From JAJDXW01 sp965214795 (GTDB taxonomy: Bacteria; Pseudomonadota; Gammaproteobacteria; HK1): DNA of 64,000 nt. Positions 26,300 through 34,825 of the stretch are shown here, in pieces (the first letter of the stretch is position 1; the number at the start of each line of letters is the position of its first letter). The notes under the pieces are model-generated. The model searched no databases. It was not told the origin of the DNA and was given only the letters and a program-made list of their open reading frames with translations. The stretch lies in NCBI GenBank assembly GCA_965214795.1, contig OZ243976.1, positions 2,232,001 through 2,296,000 on the forward strand. Reading direction: 5' to 3'. The position numbers and the translations under genes are program-made.

Positions 26300-26962
26300 G
26301 TGACATCGGTTCCGAGTGTGTCGGGCGCTCCGAGTACTCTGGCTCATTGGCTGGATCGGCTGGGAGGTATTGCGGCCGAGCGGGTGTGGTCATGCCCGGC
26401 GCCGGGCGCCGCGACGGAGAATGATCTCCTCCACGCGCACGATCATGGGGGTCGCTTGTGCGAGCTGGTGGATGGCGTGCTGGTGGAGAAAGCCGCGGGG
26501 TTTCGTGAGTCGCTGCTGGCGGGTGCGTTGATCGAGGCGCTGCGCGGCTTTGTCAGGCGACGCAATCCGGGCCTGGTGACGGCGCCTGACGGCATGATGC
26601 GCTTGGCCGCCGGACTGGTGCGCGTTCCCGACGTGGCGTTCGTCTCGTGGACTCGTCTCCCCGAGCAGCGAGTACCGGCCACACCGATTCCCGACCTGGC
26701 CCCGGATCTGGCTGTGGAGGTGATCGGTGCCGGCAATACGGTTCCGGAGATGACCCGCAAGCGCCGGGAGTACTTCGGGGCCGGCGTCCGGCTGGTCTGG
26801 CTGGTCGATCCTGAAACCCGCACCGTCTCGGTATACACCGATTTCCGGAATTCCACCGTTCTGCGCGACGGAGACGTGCTGTCCGGAGGCGCCGTGCTGC
26901 CCGGATTCTCGCTCCCCTTGAAGGAGTTGTTCGCCGAGCTCGACCGGCAGGCTTCCCCTTGA
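26300..26962 (+). CDS. Uma2 family endonuclease-like protein (DUF820)
   Basis: PD-(D/E)XK-fold protein of 220 residues. CELVDGVLVEKAAGFRES, RVPDVAFVSW, PDLAVEVIGAGNT and KRREYFGAGVRLVWLVDPETRTVSVY contain the acidic and lysine positions of the nuclease core. GTG 26300 is preferred because AAGGAG lies eight bases upstream; the frame extends upstream to 26177. Uma2 genes are abundant, mobile and of unknown role. Divergent from the acylase gene. Confidence 0.85.
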   Translation: MTSVPSVSGAPSTLAHWLDRLGGIAAERVWSCPAPGAATENDLLHAHDHGGRLCELVDGVLVEKAAGFRESLLAGALIEALRGFVRRRNPGLVTAPDGMMRLAAGLVRVPDVAFVSWTRLPEQRVPATPIPDLAPDLAVEVIGAGNTVPEMTRKRREYFGAGVRLVWLVDPETRTVSVYTDFRNSTVLRDGDVLSGGAVLPGFSLPLKELFAELDRQASP

Positions 26963-27273
26963 CCGTCACGACGGGGTGAAGCAGGGGCAGAATCGCCCGG
27001 CGATCGCTTTCCGGCCGGGACCCTCGGGCGTCATGGCAGGGCAATGGGCGCAATGGGGTCGGGGTGCCGCACCGGCGGCCCTGTTGCATCTGGCGGTGTC
27101 GGAAACGGAACAGGATGTGCGCCTTGATGGTGTGGGGTGCGATCCGTAGTTCGTTTCGAGCCCGCCGAACTCGCCATTGGCCACCACCAGCATGGACTGT
27201 CGCAGTCGCAGTCGCTTCTGGATCGGTTCCCGTTCGGTTAGGCTTCGCGCTTTCGTGTCCCCCGGGGGTCTTC
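26963..27273. other. intergenic stretch, no gene recognised
   Basis: 311 bases between two plus-strand genes. A 75-codon minus-strand frame (26966-27193) is open but shows no recognisable domain. Nothing else supported. Confidence 0.4.
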
Positions 27274-28446
27274 ATGAGCCGTCACGTCCGGTTCGGCATC
27301 TTCCTTGCGCCGTTTCACGCGCTCGACGAGAACCCGGTGCTCGCGCTCGAGCGCGACTTCGAGCTCGTCGAGTGGCTCGACCGGCTCGACTACGACGAGG
27401 CGTGGATCGGGGAGCATCACTCGGGGGGCTTCGAGATCATCGCCTGCCCGGAGATGTTCATCGCGGCGGCGGCGGAGCGGACGCGGCGCATCCGGCTCGG
27501 GACCGGGGTGGTCTCGCTGCCGTACCACCACCCGTTCATGATCGCGGACCGGATCCTGCAGCTCGACTACATGACCCGGGGGCGTGCGATGTTCGGGGTG
27601 GGGCCGGGAGCTCTCACCGCGGATGCCGACAAGATGGGCATCCCGGTCGCGGAGCAGCGCCGCCGGATGGACGAGGCGGTCTCGGTCCTCGTTCCGCTCC
27701 TTCGCGGCGAGACCGTGAACCGCAAGACGGACTGGTTCGAGCTTCGCGACGCGCGCCTCCAGATGGAGGGTTACACCAAGCCGATGGTCGAGATGGCGGT
27801 CGCGTCGGCGCGTTCGCCGGTCGGAGCCCGGACCGCCGGCAAGTATGGCCTCGGCATGCTCTCCATCGGCAGCACGACCGATTCCGGGCTCGCCGCGCAC
27901 GCGTCGAATTGGGAGACCTGCGAGGTTATCTCGGCCGAGAACGGCCACTGCGCGGACCGCTCCCGCTGGCGGGTGGTGTCCATGATGCACGTCGCCGAGA
28001 CCCGGGAGCGGGCCGAGCGCGACGTCGAGTTCGGTCTCCAGCGCTGGCTCAAGTACTTCCGGGAGATCACGACCTTTCCGATCGTGCCGGACGGGGTGGA
28101 TGACCAGCTCGGCTACCTGCGCGAGAACGGGATCGCCGCCATCGGCACCCCGGACGACGCCATCGACGCCATCGAGCGGCTCTGGGAGGGCTCGCGGGGC
28201 GGGTTCGGGTGCTACATGCTCTTCGCCCACAACTGGGCCGATTGGGCGCAGACGAAACGCAGCTACGAGCTCATCGCCCGCTACGTGATGCCGCACTTCC
28301 AGTCGCGGCTCGCCGCCCGGCGGGACAGCTATGCCGTCTCCGCCGCGAACAACGAGCGTCTCGCCGGCGAGGCGCGAACGGCGGTGCAGCGCGAGATCGA
28401 CCGCCACCGGGAAGAACGGGCCGCGCGCGGCGAGGCCGGAGCATGA
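27274..28446 (+). CDS. LLM-class flavin-dependent monooxygenase
   Basis: Luciferase-like TIM-barrel enzyme of 390 residues. YDEAWIGEHHSGGFEII, RIRLGTGVVSLPYHHPF and LDYMTRGRAMFGVGPGAL are diagnostic of the alkanal/limonene monooxygenase group that uses FMNH2 and oxygen. The C-terminal tail is rich in Arg and Glu. It precedes a glutathione transferase gene by 117 bases; a combined role in oxidising and conjugating a xenobiotic or terpene is possible but inferred. Confidence 0.9.
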   Translation: MSRHVRFGIFLAPFHALDENPVLALERDFELVEWLDRLDYDEAWIGEHHSGGFEIIACPEMFIAAAAERTRRIRLGTGVVSLPYHHPFMIADRILQLDYMTRGRAMFGVGPGALTADADKMGIPVAEQRRRMDEAVSVLVPLLRGETVNRKTDWFELRDARLQMEGYTKPMVEMAVASARSPVGARTAGKYGLGMLSIGSTTDSGLAAHASNWETCEVISAENGHCADRSRWRVVSMMHVAETRERAERDVEFGLQRWLKYFREITTFPIVPDGVDDQLGYLRENGIAAIGTPDDAIDAIERLWEGSRGGFGCYMLFAHNWADWAQTKRSYELIARYVMPHFQSRLAARRDSYAVSAANNERLAGEARTAVQREIDRHREERAARGEAGA

Positions 28447-28563
28447 CGGACGACGCGCTCGATGTCCGCGAGCGACCGAACGACGCCGTCGGGGACGGCA
28501 TCGCGCCGCCCCCGCGAACATCCGGGGCTTCACCCATCAGGACTTCACCCAGGGGAAAAGACG

Positions 28564-29259
28564 ATGATCGACCTCTATACGTGGCCGACTCCGAACGGCC
28601 ACAAGATCCACATCATGCTCGAGGAGACCGGGCTCGCGTACAACGTGATCCCGATCAATATCGGGGAGGGCGACCAGTTCACTCCCGAGTTCCTGCGGAT
28701 CAGCCCGAACAACAAGATGCCCGCGATGGTGGACCACGACGGGCCGGACGGCGAGCCCATCACCCTCGCCGAGTCGGGCGCGATGCTCATCTACCTCGGG
28801 GAGAAGACCGGGCGGTTCTATCCCTCCGGGGCCCGCGCGCGCCACATCGTCAACCAGTGGCTCATGACCCAGATGGGGCACGTCGGGCCGATGCTCGGCC
28901 AGGTCCACCACTTCCGCAACTACGCGCCGGAGAAGATCCCCTACGCGATCGACCGCTACGTGAACGAGGGGAAGCGGCTCTACAGGGTCCTCGACCGTCG
29001 CCTCGGAGAGGCCGGGTGGCTGGGCGGCGCCGAGTACACCATCGCGGACATGGCGACCTTCCCGTGGATCCGCATCCACGAGAACCAGGGGATCGACATC
29101 GACGACTTCCCGAACGTCAAGCGCTGGATGGATACGATTGCGGCCCGGCCCGCCGTCGAGCGAGGCGTCCAGGTGCTCGCGGATCGCCGCCGGGCCGGCC
29201 CCATGGACGAGAAGACGAAGGAGATGCTCTTCGGCGCCACCCAGTACGAGCGCCGCTGA
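28564..29259 (+). CDS. glutathione S-transferase family protein, nu-class (YfcG/YghU-like)
   Basis: 231 residues. The N-terminal thioredoxin fold begins MIDLYTWPTPNGHKIHIMLEE, where the Thr/Asn pair of TPNGHK is the nu-class active-site signature with no catalytic Tyr, Ser or Cys. NNKMPAMVD carries the cis-Pro and LAESGAMLIYLGEK the glutathione-binding ES pair. The C-terminal helical domain ends in FPNVKRWMDTIAARPAVERG. Likely a disulfide-bond oxidoreductase using glutathione. RBS AGGGG lies ahead of ATG 28564. Confidence 0.92.
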   Translation: MIDLYTWPTPNGHKIHIMLEETGLAYNVIPINIGEGDQFTPEFLRISPNNKMPAMVDHDGPDGEPITLAESGAMLIYLGEKTGRFYPSGARARHIVNQWLMTQMGHVGPMLGQVHHFRNYAPEKIPYAIDRYVNEGKRLYRVLDRRLGEAGWLGGAEYTIADMATFPWIRIHENQGIDIDDFPNVKRWMDTIAARPAVERGVQVLADRRRAGPMDEKTKEMLFGATQYERR

Positions 29260-29356
29260 CCGGGCGCGGGTCCGCCCCGGTTCCCGCTGGCTGCCTGCGC
29301 CTCCCGCGGCGGCGTCCCCGGCGAGAGCCGGGCCGGGAGGCGCGGTGGTGCGGGGG

Positions 29357-30280
29357 CTACGAAGGGCAGGCGGCGGCGCCGAGGATGGCGCCCTGCTCGT
29401 GCGCCTGCACGATGACCGCGCAGCCCTGGTTGGGGCCGAGACGGAGGTCCGCGAGGGGGATCTCGGCGGGCTTGCCGGTCCAGCGGCCCACCTGGCCCAC
29501 CTCCCGCAGCTCGCGCACCACGTGGTGGTTCGTGAGGGTCTTGCCCTTGTTCTCGCCGGCTTCGACCGGGGTGACGTGCCGCAGATCGTAGCGGGCGAGC
29601 AGCACCGCCGCCGAGGGCCGGCCCGCCCTCGATTCCAGCGTGACCGTGAATCCGCCCCCGGGCGCGGGCTCCACCGACACCCGGACCGGCTTCACGGTGC
29701 GGGCGGAGCGTTCGATCAGGCGAAGCACCCGTCCGCGCCTCGACCCCACGGTGTGGACCACGCCGTCGATCACGGCCTGCGGCGTGTAGACGCCGCCGTT
29801 CCGGATCCGGGCCGCGTATCGCCGCTGCCGCGCGGTGAAGGCGGGGTCGGAGAAGAGATCCTTCCAGCGCCCGGCGGAGCCGTAGACCAGGTCGTCCCAA
29901 TAGTCGACGTGGAACTCGAGGGCGATGAGGTTCTCGCGCGGGGCGAGCTCGCCGAGAAGCGCTTCGGCCGGCGGGCAGGAGTAGCAGCTCTGGGAGGTGA
30001 AGAGCTCGACGACGGTGGGCCCCCCGGCCCGCGCCGGGCTGCCCCAGAGGAGCGCGAGAGCGGCGGCGGCAAGGAGCGCGGTGGGGAAGGAGCAGGGCTC
30101 GTTTTGGCGCCTGACTTCACCCTGAGCCGCAAGCCGTCTTCTCCTTGCGACTCGATCCGGGGCAGATCGGGGGGCGGATCGCCGGTCGTGCCGGTCCTCG
30201 AGCGGGACCCGACGAGCAAAACGAGAATTGCCGGTGGGGAAGGAGGGGGCGCGTCGGCTACGGAGAAGGTTTGCGAACAT
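29357..30280 (-). CDS. DUF1223 thioredoxin-like secreted protein
   Basis: About 307 residues from ATG 30280, perhaps fewer. After a long basic N-terminal stretch comes a signal-like segment (TALLAAAALALLWGSPARAGG), then VVELFTSQSCYSCPPAEALL with a CxxC pair, HVDYWDDLVY, QRRYAARIRNGGVYTPQAVIDG and a beta-rich C-terminus. This is the usual DUF1223 layout, a periplasmic thioredoxin-like protein of unknown function. No better in-frame start was found just before the signal, so the first 60 residues are doubtful. Confidence 0.78.
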   Translation of the reverse strand: MFANLLRSRRAPSFPTGNSRFARRVPLEDRHDRRSAPRSAPDRVARRRRLAAQGEVRRQNEPCSFPTALLAAAALALLWGSPARAGGPTVVELFTSQSCYSCPPAEALLGELAPRENLIALEFHVDYWDDLVYGSAGRWKDLFSDPAFTARQRRYAARIRNGGVYTPQAVIDGVVHTVGSRRGRVLRLIERSARTVKPVRVSVEPAPGGGFTVTLESRAGRPSAAVLLARYDLRHVTPVEAGENKGKTLTNHHVVRELREVGQVGRWTGKPAEIPLADLRLGPNQGCAVIVQAHEQGAILGAAACPS

Positions 30281-30796
30281 GGTCAGGTCCTCGATTCGGT
30301 ACCCGGTTACGGAGCGTCCCGCGAACTCGCGGGGCGCCCGGCCCGAGCCGAGCCCAAGCCGATCCCGGGCCGAGCCCGGGCCGGGCTGTGGTTCAGGGGC
30401 CCGGGAATGGTATTGGATTCCCGGGCTCTCCGGGTTCCCCGGATTCCCTCGGTTCCCTGCCCGCCTTCCGCCCGGGTCTCGCAGCGTCCTTTCTCGCTGC
30501 GGCTCCGGTCCCTGGCAGGTCCGGGGCTGTTCTGTTCCCGGAATGTCCTTGGATAGCCACCGGACAGCGTAGCTCCTTGATGCAGAATCTCTTTCTTCGG
30601 TTGACGACGACTTCGGGCGAAGAGAGTCGTGATCGACATGATTCATTCGACTGATCGGACACGATCGAGAGAATGGATTCAGTTCTGCCGGCAGGCCGGA
30701 TCGGCGCAGCGCAGTCCGACATGACTGCCGCGGTACGATTCCGGGTTGTGCCTCCAGCCGACCCGGCCCGCACCATGAACCGGGCCAGCGGCCTTC
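30281..30796. other. intergenic stretch with low-complexity GC repeats, no gene recognised
   Basis: About 500 bases. The part 30330-30440 is built from overlapping CCCGGGCC/GGGCCCGAGCC-type words with many short inverted repeats that could fold strongly. No coding sequence supported. Confidence 0.45.
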
Positions 30797-31023
30797 AGCC
30801 CGAAAAAATCACCGACTTTCGTCGCGAGGGCGCCAAGATGCCCCACGATCTCACGGAGGAGTGGGACGCACGGACCGAGAGCGCGCGTGCGCGCGGCTGA
30901 AGGCGTGGTCGACACTAGCTTGACCCTGGCGCGCGCGCGGTCGAAGCGGCTTGCGGGAGTACGGCCCGCGACCGCGAGCGGATGGGCGGCCGCATCAGGA
31001 AGTCGGTGATTTTTTCGGGTTAG
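30797..31023. mobile_element. short inverted-repeat element, copy B (MITE-like)
   Basis: Left end 30797-30818 AGCCCGAAAAAATCACCGAC plus TT and right end 31000-31023 AAGTCGGTGATTTTTTCGGG plus TTAG are near-perfect inverted repeats. The interior matches copy A (4981-5176) apart from about 31 extra bases near 30895-30927. No transposase. The right end contains the stop codon (TAA, 31020-31022 on the minus strand) of the nitroreductase gene. Confidence 0.8.
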
Positions 31024-31661
31024 CCCCCCGGGTCGGGGTCGAGGAAGGCGGCCGGGTCTCCCCAGCGCTCCCCGAACACCAGGTCCGACAGCCGCCGCCG
31101 CTCCCGTGGCCGCGCCTGGCGGTCGCGCCACTCCTCCGAGGTGGCCTCGATCGGTGCGGCGTGCCCAATGGCGAAGGCCGTTACGGGGAAAATTTCTTCG
31201 GGAAGGAGGTATGCGTCGTGGATCCGGTCCGCGACGATGCCGCTCATCTGGTGAACCGCGAGCCCCCGGTGCGTCGCTTCGGCGGTCAGGTTCGCGGCGG
31301 CGAGCCCGAGGTCGTGGGCGGCGACCGGATCCGGGGTGCCGCCGGCGGCGCTCCCGGCCTGCACGAGCCCGAGGCCGAGGACCGGCGCGTGTTGCGCCCA
31401 TCTCCGGTTGAACGGGACGAGGCACGAGAGCACCTTCTCGAAGGCGCCCGGCTCGCGGCGGCGGGCCACGATGAATCGCCAGGGCTGCGCGTTGTACGAG
31501 GAGGCCGCCCACCGCGCCGCCTCGAAGAGGGCCTGGAGGTCCGTCTCGTCCACGTCCTTCGCGGTGAAGGCGTAGGGACTCCAGCGTTCCGCGAGGAGGG
31601 GGTGGATCGGTCGGTCGGTCGGCGCCGGTTTCCTCATTCGGATTCCGCCCGGCAGGGTCAT
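31020..31661 (-). CDS. nitroreductase family protein
   Basis: 213-residue FMN-dependent oxidoreductase. IHPLLAERWSPYAFTAKDVDE, FEAARWAASSYNAQPWRFIVARR and HDLGLAAANLTAEATHRGLAVHQM are standard nitroreductase motifs for flavin and quinone or nitro-compound reduction. Its start ATG overlaps the stop of the upstream thioesterase gene (ATGA). The stop codon falls within the end of element copy B, so the native C-terminus may have been trimmed or replaced. Confidence 0.9.
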   Translation of the reverse strand: MTLPGGIRMRKPAPTDRPIHPLLAERWSPYAFTAKDVDETDLQALFEAARWAASSYNAQPWRFIVARRREPGAFEKVLSCLVPFNRRWAQHAPVLGLGLVQAGSAAGGTPDPVAAHDLGLAAANLTAEATHRGLAVHQMSGIVADRIHDAYLLPEEIFPVTAFAIGHAAPIEATSEEWRDRQARPRERRRLSDLVFGERWGDPAAFLDPDPGG

Positions 31662-32128
31662 CGGAGCAGGAAGTGCGCGTGCGCCTGGGCCATGGGGCGG
31701 TCCCGGCGGTCCTGCCAGGCGGTCGCGTAGACGTTCGCGACCCGGCGTCCGCGCTTGGTGATCTCGGCCCGCGCGAAGGTGTCGCGGGGCCGTGCGGAGC
31801 GAAGGTACTCGACGGTGATGTTGATCGTCTTCGGAAGCGGCTTCACCTCCTCCATCCAGAGCAGCTCGAAGATGGCGGCGTGCTCGAGCAGAGCCCCGAG
31901 GGTTCCGCCGTGCAGGGCGGGCAGGGCGGGGTTGCCGATGAGGTCGTCGCGGTAGCGCATGCAGGTCGTGATCTCGTCGCCCTTGACGTCGACGTCGATC
32001 CCGAGGAACCGCGCGTAGGGGATCGCTTCGGTGATCCGCGAGAAGTCGCGCGCCCGCCGCGCCTCGAGGACGATCGCCTCGAGCCCCGGTCCGAGCCCCG
32101 GTCCGGGCGCCGCGAACCTCTCCGTCAC
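31658..32128 (-). CDS. PaaI family thioesterase (first of a tandem pair)
   Basis: Hotdog-fold acyl-CoA thioesterase of 156 residues. PYARFLGIDVDVKGDEITTCM, GNPALPALHGGTLGALLEHAA and NITVEYLRSARPRDTFARAEI are characteristic; the HGG turn with acidic residue forms the active site. It is 37 bases downstream of a second PaaI gene and coupled to the nitroreductase gene. The two may form a heteromer, as tandem hotdog genes often do. Confidence 0.88.
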   Translation of the reverse strand: MTERFAAPGPGLGPGLEAIVLEARRARDFSRITEAIPYARFLGIDVDVKGDEITTCMRYRDDLIGNPALPALHGGTLGALLEHAAIFELLWMEEVKPLPKTINITVEYLRSARPRDTFARAEITKRGRRVANVYATAWQDRRDRPMAQAHAHFLLR

Positions 32129-32165
32129 CCCGGCGCCTCCTCGGTGCCGGGCATCGGTCCGGGAT

Positions 32166-32624
32166 TCATCGCGGCGGGGAGGCGGCCCGCGCCGCCGGCG
32201 TGTTGAGCATGTAGGTGGCGCTCATCGAGGCGAGGGGGTCGCCCGGGTCCTCGTTGAACGCGAACCCGCGCGTGAACGCGACGTTGCGGGTCAGCTTGTA
32301 GCATTCCACCCGCGCGGCGAGGTCTTCGCCCGGCGTGGACGGGCGGAGGTAGTCGATCCGGAGGTCGAGGGTCGCCATCATGATGAAGTCGCCCTGGCGG
32401 GCGAGGGCCGCCATCCCGCCGACGGTATCGAGAAGGGTGGTGACGATCCCCCCGTGCACGACTCCGCTCGCAGGGTTGCCGACGAGGGAACCGCGGTAGG
32501 GGATCCGTCCCACCGCGAAGTCCGCCCCCGTCTCGACGAGCTCGAACCCGATCGCCGCCTGATGCGGGATGCCCGCCATCCATTCGCGCAGGGTTGCCGG
32601 CCGGGAGAGGTCGGATGGGGTCAT
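32166..32624 (-). CDS. PaaI family thioesterase (second of a tandem pair)
   Basis: 152 residues from ATG 32624 (an ATG at 32702 would add 26 weakly supported residues). IPHQAAIGFELVETGADFAVG, GNPASGVVHGGIVTTLLDTVGG and DLRIDYLRPSTPGEDL show the hotdog fold with the HGG active-site turn and the usual Asp. It leads the minus-strand unit thioesterase-thioesterase-nitroreductase. Confidence 0.88.
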   Translation of the reverse strand: MTPSDLSRPATLREWMAGIPHQAAIGFELVETGADFAVGRIPYRGSLVGNPASGVVHGGIVTTLLDTVGGMAALARQGDFIMMATLDLRIDYLRPSTPGEDLAARVECYKLTRNVAFTRGFAFNEDPGDPLASMSATYMLNTPAARAASPPR

Positions 32625-32824
32625 GGCCGCTGGTCTACCGGTTCGGGACATTCGTTCGGGTTTCGCGGGATCCGCCCGGTTCGGGGCACGCTCCTCGTTC
32701 ATCCGCCCGGCCGCTGGCCGTTCGTCCGTCCACCGGCATTGTACCGGGGTGCCGGAGCCGGTCGATCCGCACGAGGCGCCCCGGGGCTGATTTGTTCTCC
32801 TGACGATATCGAATCCATATCAGG

Positions 32825-32853
32825 GATCCGGGTGCGCCGAGAGCACCCGGATC
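32825..32853. promoter_or_regulatory. stem-loop / palindrome upstream of the TRAP operon
   Basis: Perfect 11-base arms GATCCGGGTGC and GCACCCGGATC separated by 7 bases, 200 bases ahead of the TRAP binding-protein gene. It could be an operator for a dimeric regulator or a transcript hairpin. The surrounding stretch 32625-33053 holds no gene I can support. Confidence 0.45.
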
Positions 32854-33053
32854 GGATTCGGGCGCCATCCCGGGGAAAAGATTCCGAATCAAAGGGTTGC
32901 GATGGTCGGCAGACATCGTGGACCGCGGAGGACGAATTTGTCCTCGAGGCGTCCGGCGTTTCCTTGTGCAGGGGCGAGGTGCGTGGTAAAGATGGTGAGC
33001 GACATCCGGACCCTGTTCCGAGAAGCAACCCAGCATTCGGAGGAATGAACAGC

Positions 33054-34124
33054 ATGAAACTGAAGGCAATCCTCGTCGGGGCGGTAGCCTCCGCCCTTGC
33101 AATGGCCGCCGGGACGTCCATGGCCGCCGACTACGGCGAGAGGGAATTCGTGGTCATCGGCTCCTGGGGCAACATGGACCACTGGCAGCAGCGGGAAGGC
33201 CCGTTCTGGATGGAGCGCATCCCGGAGGTGTCCGGCGGCGCCCTCACCGCCAACGCGAAGTCGTACACCGAGCTGGGCCTGTCGGGCTTCGAGGGGATGC
33301 GGATGCTCAAGCTGGGCACCGCCGACGTGGTGTTCGTGGTCTCGACCTACGTCTCGCAGGACAGCCCCGCCCTGGAGGGGGCGGACCTGCCCGGCCTCGT
33401 TTCCGATCTCGCCACCTATCGCAAGGTCGTCGATGCCTACCGCCCGATCATCGAGCGCGAGATCAACGACAAGTACAACGGCAAGTTGCTGGTGATCTAC
33501 TCGTGGCCGAGCCAGGAGATGTGGTGCAACCTCGGCGACAAGAGCATCACGGACGTGCGCCTCGCCGACCTCGCCGGCAAGAAGATCCGCACCTATTCGA
33601 CCCCGCTCGGGGACTTCATCGAGGGGATCGGCGGAAGTGCGGTGACCATCGCCTTCGCCGAAGTCGTGCCGGCCCTTCAGAAGGGGGTCGCGGATTGCGG
33701 CATCACCGGAACCCTGCCTGCCTACGATGCGAAGTGGTGGCAGGTGGTGACCCACAACATCCAGGTCAAGCTCGGCTACGCCGCCTCGTTCATGGCGATC
33801 AACAACGATACGTGGAACGAGTTGACTCCCGACGCCCAGGCGCTCCTGCTCGAGGAGTCGGCGCGGCTCGAGGAGGAGTTCTGGACGGCCACGGCCAACA
33901 TGGAAGATGTCGCCCTTCGCTGCAACACCACGGGGCCGTGTGAGCGCGGCGACCCGGGCGAGATGGTGATCGTCGCTCCGGGTGACGATGACAAGGCCGA
34001 AGTCAAGCGCATCCTCGAGGAGGTGGTCGCGGCCCGCTGGGCGAAGCGTTGCGGCACCCGGCAGTGCGTGGACGACTGGAACGGCACGATCGGCCAGGTG
34101 CTGGGGGTCGAGCTCTCGCTTTGA
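33054..34124 (+). CDS. dctP: TRAP transporter substrate-binding protein (DctP family)
   Basis: Periplasmic receptor of a tripartite ATP-independent transporter, 356 residues. A Sec signal peptide, MKLKAILVGAVASALAMAAG through SMAAD, precedes the mature part. ATG 33054 is preferred over 33045 because GGAGG (33039-33043) is ten bases away. WPSQEMWCNLGDKSITDVRLADLAGKKIR (in part) and the ALQKGVADCGITGTLPAY region, with the conserved ligand-binding pocket, fit the DctP/TAXI-like receptors. Ligand probably an organic acid. A hairpin after the stop separates it from the membrane genes. Confidence 0.88.
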   Translation: MKLKAILVGAVASALAMAAGTSMAADYGEREFVVIGSWGNMDHWQQREGPFWMERIPEVSGGALTANAKSYTELGLSGFEGMRMLKLGTADVVFVVSTYVSQDSPALEGADLPGLVSDLATYRKVVDAYRPIIEREINDKYNGKLLVIYSWPSQEMWCNLGDKSITDVRLADLAGKKIRTYSTPLGDFIEGIGGSAVTIAFAEVVPALQKGVADCGITGTLPAYDAKWWQVVTHNIQVKLGYAASFMAINNDTWNELTPDAQALLLEESARLEEEFWTATANMEDVALRCNTTGPCERGDPGEMVIVAPGDDDKAEVKRILEEVVAARWAKRCGTRQCVDDWNGTIGQVLGVELSL

Positions 34125-34183
34125 GCTTCTCCCGAGGAGATCGTTCTCCATCCAGGTCACGGAAGGCACCGGAAGCGGAAAGC

Positions 34184-34216
34184 GGAAAGGCCGCGCCCCG
34201 GGGGCGCGGCCTTTCC
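34184..34216 (+). terminator. strong GC-rich hairpin between TRAP receptor and membrane genes
   Basis: Sixteen-base arms GGAAAGGCCGCGCCCC and GGGGCGCGGCCTTTCC with a minimal loop, followed by TTGC only. It lies between dctP and dctQ. Such hairpins stop most transcripts or protect the receptor mRNA, so the receptor is made in excess over the membrane parts. Confidence 0.75.
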
Positions 34217-34240
34217 TTGCATCAAGGGAAGCTGTCATTC

Positions 34241-34822
34241 ATGTTCGAGCGGATTCACGCGCGTCTCGAACGCCTCGCCCAGTTCGCGGTCTGGGCGGGC
34301 GGGGCGGCGTTGCTCGCCTCCGCGGTCATGGTCACGGTCGACGTATTCCTGCGCAAGCTCTTCTCGATCACGATGAGCGGCTCGGACGAGATCTCCGGCT
34401 ACGTATTCGCGGCGGGCACCACTTGGGCCTATTCGTACTGCCTGCTCCATCGTGCCAACATCCGCATCGATGCGGTCTACAATCTCCTGCCGAGGCGCCT
34501 TTGCGGGGCCCTCGACATCCTCGGAGTGCTGCTGCTGCTCATCTTCAACGCGGTGCTTGCCCGGCACGCGTGGAATGTCTTCGCGACTTCGTACGAGCGC
34601 GATTCGGTCTCGATCACGACCCTCGCCACACCGCTCTGGATCCCTCAGATGTTCTGGGTCACCGGTCTCATCATCTTCGAGCTGGTGCTCGTCTTCGTAG
34701 CCCTGTACGCGGTGGTTCGCTACTTCCAGCGCGACGACGCGACCGTGAACCGCATCGTGGGGGTTCCCACGGTGGCCGAGGAGGTGGAGGAGGAGACCCG
34801 CGGCGTGATGGATGGAGCCTGA
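34241..34822 (+). CDS. dctQ: TRAP transporter small permease (DctQ family)
   Basis: 193 residues with four hydrophobic segments (about 15-37, 48-68, 87-107, 130-152). VFLRKLFSITMSGSDEISGYVFAAGT is the hallmark DctQ stretch in and after TM1. Partner of the large permease encoded four bases downstream. The cytosolic tail is acidic (VAEEVEEETRG). Confidence 0.9.
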   Translation: MFERIHARLERLAQFAVWAGGAALLASAVMVTVDVFLRKLFSITMSGSDEISGYVFAAGTTWAYSYCLLHRANIRIDAVYNLLPRRLCGALDILGVLLLLIFNAVLARHAWNVFATSYERDSVSITTLATPLWIPQMFWVTGLIIFELVLVFVALYAVVRYFQRDDATVNRIVGVPTVAEEVEEETRGVMDGA

Positions 34823-34825
34823 GTC

